Part shown: positions 8,201 to 14,753 of the stretch, piece after piece
How the letters are laid out: each line of letters begins with the position of its first letter
How positions within the stretch are numbered: position 1 is the stretch's first letter
Assembly: GCA_965205525.1 (NCBI GenBank)
Contig: OZ242171.1
Span: 1,426,001-1,490,000 of the forward strand
Source of the DNA: G965205525 sp965205525
Lineage (GTDB): Bacteria; Pseudomonadota; Gammaproteobacteria; JABABF01
Reading direction: 5' to 3'
Length of the DNA stretch: 64,000 bases
The notes under the pieces: model-generated
Told to the model about the DNA's origin: nothing
The model's input: only the letters and a program-made list of their open reading frames with translations
Databases searched by the model: none
Made by a program: the position numbers and the translations under genes

Positions 8201-10249
8201 TTCCATTTTCAGCGCACTTGTCCAAAAACCCTCGCGGGTATCCTGCCCGTCCCAAAGTTCCTCCAAAGCGAACAGAAAGCTCTGGCGATAGAAAATGGGC
8301 AACAGCGGTTCACTTACTGCAAACTTGGCGAATCGCTCAGACACAGAAGGAATCAGCAAACGTGCGATAGCGTAGTCGTGAAGCAGGTGATGGGAGAACC
8401 GCAGTTCGTCTTCGCCAGCCGGGCTGCCGTGTCGGAGAATGGGAGATTGGAGAATGCCGCGGCTGCGAAGCTCGTCAGTGGCATCAATCTCCGATGCACC
8501 AAATGCAACCTCCTGCGTCGAGAGTGCCATGCTTCGAAGCTCCGTCATTCCGCTGCAAATGGCTTTAAGCGCGACTTTTCGGTGACCCGCACCGGCACCA
8601 TCCGTCACCCGCGCTTTCCAGAATCTCCGCAACAGAATCGCCGGGCTGCTCCAGTCGGCGAGCCGAGTAGGCGAAACGCCATCTTTCAACAGCTCCGCGG
8701 CGAGTCGGAGGAAAAATGGGGAGCGATAAATGCCATCAGCGCGGGGATTCTTGCGGGCACTATCTATGAACGGGCTGATTTCCACAGCCTTTTCCGCAAG
8801 TTCATCAAGCTTAGTTTCCGCCAAACCCGTCACATGAAAATGCGAGATGCCGGAGAACTCGCCCGAACAGTATCCGGCGACTCCATCGCCGGGGAATGCT
8901 TCGCGCAACTCGCGTCCATGCTTCAGGTCGAACTCACGCACGCTAGCAACCACCGTCCATCCTGAAGTTCCCTGCTGCACGTTTTGGAGCAGGCGGCGCA
9001 ACAGCCCTTGGGTCTCCCCATCGCGCACTGCATCCAGCGCGTCCATAATGAGCATACCTTTTGCGCCGTCGGGCCAGTGGGCTAGCACATCATCCAGCGC
9101 GTGAACAAGCCCTGGCAAATTTGCCGAACCTTTCCAGTCACGCTCAAAAACTTCCTCGGCCAGCAGCAACACGACGGGGGTGCCTTCTTTACTTAGCTCT
9201 TGGGCCAAAGGGTGAATCAGCCCGCTTTTACCACAACCCGGGTCGCCGGTGACGAGGAGATGTCCTCTCTTCGCTGCCGCAGTCATCGCCGCCAGTTCTT
9301 CCTTGCGAGAGATATGAATATCGCCCTTCGCAAACCGTAGCAATGTGTGGTCTTTAAGACGGTCGAGATTGCAAGCCGTCAGGCGGCGCAGGAATTTGAC
9401 ATCGTTTGCAAAGCCATGCGTAGGTTTCAGCTTCAGGCCCCCGGACACGAGCATCTCGCAGAGCGAGGCAGGGGTTGTTCGCAGCCCCAGCTGGTTGGCT
9501 TGGTTAAAGTGACGTTCTAGCTCTTTCCATATTTGGTGCGAATCGTCTGGATTTTCCGCCAATGATCTGCGAATTGTTTCCTCCGCAGCTTGTTCATGAT
9601 GAAGGTCGACACCGAAATCAAAAACCGCTACGTGAATCATTCGCATGAATTCGCTTAGCTCTGCCTCCTCCGGCACTTTGTTAATGGCCGATTTCCAATT
9701 ACTCTTCGTCTTCTCAAGCAGAATCTTGATCGCCTTCTTTTCTTTGGGCGGACGGCGTTGAAGGAAGCCTGTCAAGCTCTCGCTGGCATCTTCGCGAAAA
9801 GTATCCAATGCTGTGCGTAAGACTTGAGTCATGTTAGCGCCAGCAGACGAGGGCACCGCCCACATAAGCCGACTCTCTGGTCGTTGTTCAGGTGTAAGCT
9901 GATGGAACTGTCGCACAAAAGAACCAATAACTTCGGAGAAGGCAGGGCTCTTTGCCGTGATGGCAATCCTCTTTGCCCGATATTTTGCTGAAATGAAGAC
10001 TTTGGGTTGAATCTCCCCGAGCAAAGTAACCACAACATCGTCCACCGGCTCTGCGTCCTGCATGGTGATTGCAGCAATATCTCCGCCATTGATGCCGTTC
10101 CAAACTACGCAGCTATTCCCTGCGAGCATTCCCACCGCGATGCTAGCAGCCACTTGAGCCTCATAACCGACGCCAGTAGCAGTTGCACGACCGCCAAAAT
10201 TATTAGCTCGCTTTTGGACAGATTTCTGATTGGGCTCTTTCTTTTTCAC
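5210..10249 (-). CDS. STAND-type NTPase with N-terminal Cap4-like nuclease domain (Avs-like)
   Basis: Giant 1679-residue protein, probably an anti-phage sensor-effector. Residues ~25-130 resemble the Cap4/DUF4297 dsDNA nuclease: GYEAQVAASIAVGML, then VDDVVV (69-74) and ISAKYRAKR (86-94) as the acidic and lysine positions. Residues ~310-480 form a P-loop NTPase with Walker A GDPGCGKS (335-342), Walker B GMLIMDALDA (398-407) and ASVREFD. The remaining ~1100 residues look all-helical and repeat-like, as in STAND sensors that bind a phage protein. This order (nuclease, NTPase, long sensor) matches Avs-type proteins, Avs3 being a nuclease-bearing example. Start is a GTG at 10249, with GAGG inside an inverted repeat just upstream. 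Family assignment is by motif order, not alignment. Confidence 0.75.
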   Translation of the reverse strand: MKKKEPNQKSVQKRANNFGGRATATGVGYEAQVAASIAVGMLAGNSCVVWNGINGGDIAAITMQDAEPVDDVVVTLLGEIQPKVFISAKYRAKRIAITAKSPAFSEVIGSFVRQFHQLTPEQRPESRLMWAVPSSAGANMTQVLRTALDTFREDASESLTGFLQRRPPKEKKAIKILLEKTKSNWKSAINKVPEEAELSEFMRMIHVAVFDFGVDLHHEQAAEETIRRSLAENPDDSHQIWKELERHFNQANQLGLRTTPASLCEMLVSGGLKLKPTHGFANDVKFLRRLTACNLDRLKDHTLLRFAKGDIHISRKEELAAMTAAAKRGHLLVTGDPGCGKSGLIHPLAQELSKEGTPVVLLLAEEVFERDWKGSANLPGLVHALDDVLAHWPDGAKGMLIMDALDAVRDGETQGLLRRLLQNVQQGTSGWTVVASVREFDLKHGRELREAFPGDGVAGYCSGEFSGISHFHVTGLAETKLDELAEKAVEISPFIDSARKNPRADGIYRSPFFLRLAAELLKDGVSPTRLADWSSPAILLRRFWKARVTDGAGAGHRKVALKAICSGMTELRSMALSTQEVAFGASEIDATDELRSRGILQSPILRHGSPAGEDELRFSHHLLHDYAIARLLIPSVSERFAKFAVSEPLLPIFYRQSFLFALEELWDGQDTREGFWTSALKMESIVELYGITRILAPILAARRVDTLTDLNPLFAEVQQSMSEDSPAEKALRHMTSGLQDADDAAICAGAGAWCVFAVKLSALLPGRPSLEIPLVQILARLNGVSGSFDTAQLRDLNSAARGVLAHHVAKDVSKGLRYAARTAIESVCRTLKVAIPESEAALCSLLTPQRLAHFPHSDLFDFSHQLEHLGSKGDAVVLSLFDAAFSTEPTSGEWENFGGAIMRMRMQSSDKWKSIHYSLAEYYQSRSGTNAGLMTDLACIALNAAVRRHGEPRESGESVVATIRFRRIKCELVEDYESIGDRDYEHNEHNEYRILSQFETLLDEWAAADDAERLCTALDHFAARNRTSLMWGAFLKAGANHPATLGRELEPVLAESLFLTHPDYCYGGTLLFAALHKAGDASLRERLEKLILDLPQTARFLQDEPREPMPSWLEDAQNKLLGALDEADIVSSVVRALQLQRAEQRPLPVNSEPEGIRTTWHKPSDEELLEQRGVSLKDPVNAELFRLREELNPLLERDGGKVTVGTIEQHWPVVGQCERAVRQYRPEHHEMTGELWGHLVSACESIVRHADWPATNERWETVRRILLKASSDPLPKPSENEDAKEGRWLSYSWPAPRVDAARGLLFFVKSFGKSDPAITAALLRLCRDKSHPVRFELGRQLVVLEKLAPDIMWQLIDCFICYEQSFFVLNEVLLSLNGLWVQSADEVKPRLTRIAKRARRSAPEEHHIHKSLAHAHLFHFLRTGDAESESYIDGLIAECDQQHASQALRAQLDSCRSWLTAGDAVQIVDVEETARKRTWGFFGKLLPAAQAKLQQHRECWRSLRAAGHSDKVESTEEAIDRTLQLVDGIAMQLYFASGTFADKQNKEEAHLTKPQQQRFWTESADLFQALAEELALHIVHRVVETLHHLLPCSPREIFLTAASTITSSSEDGYQYESLAMEEVVELIQRALADHRDIFQSTDGKESDCFVELLRVLDLFVEAGWPKARQLTHRLEEIYR

Positions 10250-10258
10250 AATGCACTA

Positions 10259-10295
10259 GGCCTCAAGATTACGCTGAGCCCGTCGCATTGAGGCC
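10259..10295. promoter_or_regulatory. 8-bp inverted repeat overlapping the STAND gene leader
   Basis: ggcctcaa at 10259-10266 is the exact reverse complement of ttgaggcc at 10288-10295, with 21 bases between. The arm nearer the gene contains the GAGG that could serve as ribosome-binding site for the GTG at 10249. It could be an operator or an mRNA hairpin restricting translation. No regulator gene is adjacent. Confidence 0.4.
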
Positions 10296-10400
10296 AGCGT
10301 GCATGTGCTAGGCCCAACCCCAGTCGCCGGAGAATTTGCCGGAGAATCCGGCTCCGGCGGGAAATGCGGGCGGGGCTGGCTCGTCCTCAACGCCCGAACA

Positions 10401-10802
10401 CTACCACCACCAGAACAGGATGAACGCGCCAAGCAAAATGTCGGCGCTCACACATATCGGCATATACCATTGCGCAATAGGCTCATGAAGCGCCTTGGGA
10501 TGATCAATCACCACATCCCATGCCGCATGCGCAAAGCAGGCCGCCGCGAACCACAGCGGATTGATCCATCCCCCCGCAAGCGCCAGGCCCGCGAACATCG
10601 CCGCCACGGTAATATTCATAACCATGCTTTTGACGCTGGTGGACGACAGCGCCACGCCAAAATACACGCCGCCAAATATGCCGACCACAGCAATCAGCAC
10701 AACTTCGGCATCCGCTTTTGGCAACACCGCAAGCCACCAGGCGACCAGAGCGCCCACTATGGCGCCACCAATGGTCACAGGCCAGAAATGTTTCCGATAC
10801 AT
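10401..10802 (-). CDS. DUF6010-like small integral membrane protein
   Basis: Predicted 133-residue membrane protein starting at the ATG at 10802, which has a good ribosome-binding site (gggagg, about eight bases upstream). The frame is open further upstream to 10883 but without such a site. Four hydrophobic segments are visible: HFWPVTIGGAIVGALVAWWL, VVLIAVVGIFGGVYFGVAL, ITVAAMFAGLALAGG and a C-terminal ADILLGAFILFWWW. WFAAACFAHAAWDVVIDHP between segments three and four resembles the conserved core of DUF6010 proteins. No function is known to me for that family. It lies between the STAND gene and the IS1595 element, so it is either an older island gene or a membrane partner; the sequence does not decide. 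Confidence 0.65.
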   Translation of the reverse strand: MYRKHFWPVTIGGAIVGALVAWWLAVLPKADAEVVLIAVVGIFGGVYFGVALSSTSVKSMVMNITVAAMFAGLALAGGWINPLWFAAACFAHAAWDVVIDHPKALHEPIAQWYMPICVSADILLGAFILFWWW

Positions 10803-11009
10803 CTTGTCACCCTCCCAATGCGCTTCCCGACAGACAAGCGCAATCAGCTCTCTTAAAAAGACATGGCGATCTCTATACGCCATCTATCCGAATAGTACCA
10901 CAGGAGCTACCGTTAGATAACACGAATGAACAATGCCAGATTGCCTCGGCGACCGAAACAGCGCGCCCTGCCAAAGCAAAAGAGTCTAGGAAATTAAAAT
11001 GCAATTTTA

Positions 11010-11033
11010 GGGAATTATGTAGTTAACTTGACA
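11010..11033 (+). repeat. left terminal inverted repeat of IS1595-like element
   Basis: 24-bp terminal repeat pairing with 14715-14738; one mismatch at the fourth base from the outer end. Confidence 0.85.
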
Positions 11034-11038
11034 AGCCA

Positions 11039-11200
11039 TCAATCCGAAACCTCTTTAATCCTCGGATTATCTTGCCTGTCCACCCGCATTACAAACTTCC
11101 TCTCCAAATCCTCTTTCGTATGCTTCGGGGTCTTGCGCTTCGGCAACTTGCCTGCGTTGAGCAATGCTTTTGCCGCGCGACCTATATCTTTCTGTTTTAT
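11039..11200 (-). CDS. possible small basic protein gene, non-canonical or lost start
   Basis: Downstream of the restriction gene and inside the transposon, a frame runs through KQKDIGRAAKALLNAGKL and PKRKTPKHTKEDLERKF to a stop at 11039, about 53 residues, basic and coding-like. AAGGAG lies at a fitting distance, but the codon at the start position is ATA (11200-11198); it may be a mutated ATG. The next possible start is TTG in KALLN. It could be a real small transposon gene or one silenced by a start mutation. I recognise no family. Confidence 0.35.
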   Translation of the reverse strand: MKQKDIGRAAKALLNAGKLPKRKTPKHTKEDLERKFVMRVDRQDNPRIKEVSD

Positions 11201-11235
11201 AACTGGAGCATCTCCTTAATGGTTTTCTTGTGCCT

Positions 11236-13752
11236 TTAAGTTACTAAAGCACCATACTCATTTGAATATTCGGCAATTTTCTTCTGACCTTTCCAAAAAC
11301 TTTCTACAATGTCCTTCATGTCTTTCTTTATTTGTGTCCTTTTCGTTGGGTTGGTCTCAACAGGGAGATAAAGTTCTTCCCATCTCTGCCCAATGTTTGG
11401 CAACGTAGTATCCATAAAAATCTTATTATACATCTGCTTTTGTGTTAGCGGATGAGACAGAAGATACAACAAGTAAAATGGGTCAATACCATATTCATTG
11501 CGTTGCTTCAATACTCTAAAGACTTTAATTTCCCGTGTGAGCAAAGCTTTTGTGTCAAATTTTGAAATTATGGCAACGCTTCCAATCCTGTAGCTTCCCC
11601 TTCTTACAAAAAGAACATCATTTCCCTCCAAGTCAACCCCATTTTGACCTTTTATATCCTTATAAACAGATTGAGAAACCAGAGAAGTCGGGTTTCGGTA
11701 AATGCTCCAATTCACAATATCAGCAACGCGAATATATGGAATGTCGCCCCTTCCCTTTTCTCTTGCTTCCGGTGAACCGTGACCGTCATAATCAGCAATA
11801 ATATCTTCGGCAACCAAATCACTGAATTGCACAAATCTTATGCCTTTTTTCTCTGCTTTCATGCGTAGTGTGTCAATGCGTTTCTTCCAGTAATAGCGGG
11901 GCACGTACACATCGTTTTTGATTTGATCTGCAGCAATAACAAACACATTCTTATTACCTCTCGCCTCTGGTTCTTTCAGTTCCTCACGGATGACTTCCGT
12001 ATCATCCCATATCTCATCTGTAAATTGCTTTGTGCTTTCGTCATAGCGAAAAATTGGTTTTCCGTGGTGATTATGTCCTATTTCTTCTGCAATTCCCATG
12101 ATTATTTTGCCCTGTTGAGATCTCCCCTTCTCCAATACAAGCAGTATGCATTTTGCATTGTTGTATGGACGGAAAGCGTTGTGAGCCAAATCCACAATGG
12201 CAATGATATTATTGCCTCTTCTTATGTAATCCAAGACATACCTCGGCTGCGGCGCATGAAAATATGTTTCGGGCAGAACAATGGCAAGTTTACCGCCATC
12301 CTTGAGTAACTGAAGACATCGTTCGACAAATAATACTTGTGGTTCTGTCTCGCGGACCTGGTCAGTCTTTTTGTATTGATTATCTTTTAACTCCCATTTG
12401 TATCCAAGCTCAAAGTTTTTTGATTCGCTTTTCCCCACCTTGATTTTGCTTCCAAAGGGAGGGTTGGTCAACACAATGTCAACCTTCTTGAAATTGTTGT
12501 CTTTGTCCAACAAAAGCTGCTTTACTTGTGGGCTGAAGTCTTCTGTTTTGCATAGTGTGTTCTCTTGAACTATACCCCCGCGACCATCTCCAACAATTGC
12601 CATATATGCCTTTGATATTTTTACAAGGTCAAGCTCCTTGTCAATTCCGAAAAATGTTCTTTGCGCTAATTCCCGTTTTTCCCTTTCTAGTCTGTCTCTG
12701 CCCATTCCCTTCCATTTCCTAATTTTCCCCATCTCCCTCCACACATGCTCCAACGTATAAATGAGAAAACCTCCACTTCCGCAAGCAGGGTCAATAATTG
12801 TATCGCCAGGTTGTGGGTTGACAATTTGAACAGCAGTTTTAACTACTTCTCTCGGAGTAAAAAACTCCCCCTTTTCTCCAACTAACTTACTTTCAGCAAA
12901 TACCTCAAAAGCATCACCAACCGCATCCTTATCAGTATTAAGAAGAGAATATCTTTCCAATTCTCCAACCACATAAACAACAGATTTTGCATCTAGTGAT
13001 ATTTCCTCTTTGTCTTCAAAAACGCCATCCTTTACCAAAGTCTCTTTCACATCTCTGAAAATACCTTTAATCCTTTCTTTCACTTCCTCTGGGTCTTCAT
13101 TAAAACCGGCACGAAACTTCGGTTGAGATTTCACATCGTATGTTTCATCCCATATCTTGCAGAAAATCAACCGTATCATCTCATTGCCTAATTTCTCACG
13201 GCGGCTGATATTTGTGTTTGCATAGAGTGTGTTCAATATACGCCGAAAATTCAGAGTGAGGTTGCTTGCCGGTATCAGGCTGTCTCTGGATATACGACCT
13301 ATATCTTCAAAACCTTCACCTCTTTGGGGGATTTGGTAGATAAAATTCTCTTTGACTTCACCTGTTTCAGAGTCGTGGTAAAGGTATGAGATTTCCGTGC
13401 CATTTGTCCACACTCCCCACTGTGCAGAAGAAGCGGACATATAACTCATTAGTTGTTTCACACCATCTTTGCGCCCTTTGCGTTTAGTTTCCACAATACC
13501 AAGTATGTCCGCGTGTTGGTCCCGTTTGGTTGCGCCTGTTGTTTTATAGATAACAATATCTGCACGTTCGGATTTGTTTTTCGGAGAGTTTTTCCCACCT
13601 CTTTGGATTCTAACTTCAATATCTAATTGCTTTTTTCTGTAACTATAATCTTCAACCAAAATCCGTTCATATTCCTGTCTGACTTTCTCTTCCGGCTTGC
13701 TTGTGTCAACTGGCTTGCCTGTGGCAAAGTCAAAAATGCGGTTATTGCTCAT
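11236..13752 (-). CDS. single-chain restriction-modification enzyme (HsdR_N nuclease, N6-methylase, target recognition)
   Basis: 838-residue fused enzyme likely to both cut and methylate adenine at its own site (type IIG-like). Residues ~20-120 form a type I restriction N-terminal nuclease domain with D65 in ADIVIYK and E88/K90 in IVETK. Residues ~280-560 form an N6-adenine methylase with motif I DPACGSGGF (321-329) and motif IV NPPF (430-433). The C-terminal ~220 residues (from about KNDVYVPRYYW) look like a specificity domain, with VDLEGNDVLFVRRGSYRIG and a LLSHPLTQKQM segment. Its ATG overlaps the transposase TGA (ATGA), implying co-translation. All key residues are intact. The gene is AT-rich and entirely inside the inverted repeats, so it moves with the element. 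Confidence 0.8.
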   Translation of the reverse strand: MSNNRIFDFATGKPVDTSKPEEKVRQEYERILVEDYSYRKKQLDIEVRIQRGGKNSPKNKSERADIVIYKTTGATKRDQHADILGIVETKRKGRKDGVKQLMSYMSASSAQWGVWTNGTEISYLYHDSETGEVKENFIYQIPQRGEGFEDIGRISRDSLIPASNLTLNFRRILNTLYANTNISRREKLGNEMIRLIFCKIWDETYDVKSQPKFRAGFNEDPEEVKERIKGIFRDVKETLVKDGVFEDKEEISLDAKSVVYVVGELERYSLLNTDKDAVGDAFEVFAESKLVGEKGEFFTPREVVKTAVQIVNPQPGDTIIDPACGSGGFLIYTLEHVWREMGKIRKWKGMGRDRLEREKRELAQRTFFGIDKELDLVKISKAYMAIVGDGRGGIVQENTLCKTEDFSPQVKQLLLDKDNNFKKVDIVLTNPPFGSKIKVGKSESKNFELGYKWELKDNQYKKTDQVRETEPQVLFVERCLQLLKDGGKLAIVLPETYFHAPQPRYVLDYIRRGNNIIAIVDLAHNAFRPYNNAKCILLVLEKGRSQQGKIIMGIAEEIGHNHHGKPIFRYDESTKQFTDEIWDDTEVIREELKEPEARGNKNVFVIAADQIKNDVYVPRYYWKKRIDTLRMKAEKKGIRFVQFSDLVAEDIIADYDGHGSPEAREKGRGDIPYIRVADIVNWSIYRNPTSLVSQSVYKDIKGQNGVDLEGNDVLFVRRGSYRIGSVAIISKFDTKALLTREIKVFRVLKQRNEYGIDPFYLLYLLSHPLTQKQMYNKIFMDTTLPNIGQRWEELYLPVETNPTKRTQIKKDMKDIVESFWKGQKKIAEYSNEYGALVT

Positions 13753-14654
13753 CTGGTCAATTCCCCATAAGTGATCGTCTTGCCGGACATTCTGCTGAAC
13801 AAAGTATCCAGTCGGTCTTGTGTACCCACATCACAATTCCCTTCGTTCAGGCGAAATGCAAACTCGTTAACATATTGCTGACAATGCTTCCTGCTCCAAT
13901 TATGATAAACGCCGTTATAGCCACGCTTTAATGCCGCCCATACGCTCTCAATCCCGTTGGTGTACGCCATTCTGTTCACATACTCCTTGGCAGAATGCTT
14001 TACCGATTTGTGCTGGGAGAGCATGCCGTCCAAACCACAATAGCCTCTATGATTATCAGTATATAACTGCGGCCCCACACTTATGTTCTTGTGTACTGCT
14101 ATTTGTAGGGTCTGTTGGTCAGTGTTTGATATTGGCATTGCCTTTACTTTGCCTCCACGCTGACGCATACCCAGTATAGCCGTTTTCCCAACTGCTCCGT
14201 GACCCGCTTTTATCTGCTTGCTTCTATGCTTGTTCTTTTCCTTGCTGCCAATATAAGTTTCGTCTATCTCTATATCACTGCTCAACGCTTCCAAGTCATC
14301 ACCACAAACCAACTGCAACCTATGCAACATATACCAAGCCGTCCGTTGCTGAACACCTAGCTCCTTACTTAACTGCAACGATGATATGTCCTTGCGTGAA
14401 GTCATTAATGTATATGACGCATATATCCATTTACGCACATCTACCTTGTTGCACTCTAATGGCGTGTTGGTAAATGCGTTGAAATAGCCACGACAACTTC
14501 CACACCAGTAATCACCGATTTTCTTTTGTGCAGTTGTCTTGTCATCACAGCCGCATTTAACACAGACCGGCTTATCTCCCCAGCGCAAATGTTCAAAGTA
14601 TCTGACTGCTACCTCGTTTATCTGGCAGCGTTCCATAATCTGATACAGGCTCAA
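13749..14654 (-). CDS. IS1595-family transposase (ISXO2-like DDE)
   Basis: 301-residue transposase. A zinc ribbon is formed by CVKCGC and YWCGSC near residues 31-54, followed by a helix-turn-helix-like LGVQQRTAWYMLHRLQ. The DDE-type core is recognisable by DIEIDETYIGSKEKNKH, LYTDNHRGY and ESVWAALKRGYNGVYH, hallmarks of IS1595/ISXO2 enzymes. The likely start is a TTG at 14654, because the family N-terminal helix (LYQIMERC) precedes the first ATG at 14636. The frame is intact, so the element may be active. It is translationally coupled to the downstream restriction gene. Confidence 0.93.
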   Translation of the reverse strand: MSLYQIMERCQINEVAVRYFEHLRWGDKPVCVKCGCDDKTTAQKKIGDYWCGSCRGYFNAFTNTPLECNKVDVRKWIYASYTLMTSRKDISSLQLSKELGVQQRTAWYMLHRLQLVCGDDLEALSSDIEIDETYIGSKEKNKHRSKQIKAGHGAVGKTAILGMRQRGGKVKAMPISNTDQQTLQIAVHKNISVGPQLYTDNHRGYCGLDGMLSQHKSVKHSAKEYVNRMAYTNGIESVWAALKRGYNGVYHNWSRKHCQQYVNEFAFRLNEGNCDVGTQDRLDTLFSRMSGKTITYGELTR

Positions 14655-14714
14655 TGTCTTTGCTTTTATTTTGTCAAGTTTCGTATTTATATAGCTGAGG
14701 TGTCATCCTGCATC

Positions 14715-14738
14715 TGTCAAGTTAACTACATAATCCCC
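14715..14738 (-). repeat. right terminal inverted repeat of IS1595-like element
   Basis: Partner of the repeat at 11010-11033; reads tgtcaagttaactacataa and then tcccc towards the outside. Confidence 0.85.
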
Positions 14739-14753
14739 TTTCTTTTGGGGTGA

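Larger units (their letters stand above)
11010..14738 (-). mobile_element. IS1595-family transposon with a restriction-modification passenger gene
   Basis: A 3.73-kb element bounded by 24-bp inverted repeats with one mismatch, of which TTATGTAGTTAACTTGACA (11015-11033) and its exact complement (14715-14733) form the core. Both ends begin with GGG. Inside, on the minus strand, are an IS1595-type transposase, a fused restriction-modification gene whose start overlaps the transposase stop, and a possible small ORF. The flanking 8-mers (caatttta and tttctttt) are AT-rich but not identical, so no target duplication is visible. The right end lies 15 bases past the stop of the GHKL gene. From established knowledge, some IS1595 members carry passenger genes. 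Confidence 0.85.

Noticed and set aside
10325..10350. Short gccggagaat repeats upstream of the DUF6010 gene end
   Set aside because: Only two imperfect copies; too little to call a binding site.
11236..13752. The methylase gene as hsdM of an ordinary type I system together with the hsdR remnant
   Set aside because: It carries its own nuclease and recognition domains and lies inside transposon ends. A separate hsdM remnant of a different type exists at 16727.
11002..14746. Target-site duplication flanking the IS1595-like element
   Set aside because: The adjacent 8-mers (caatttta and tttctttt) do not match; either decayed or lost by rearrangement.
14526..14753. Small + strand open frame over the transposase start and right transposon end
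   Set aside because: Antisense to the zinc-ribbon region; no start signal or similarity.
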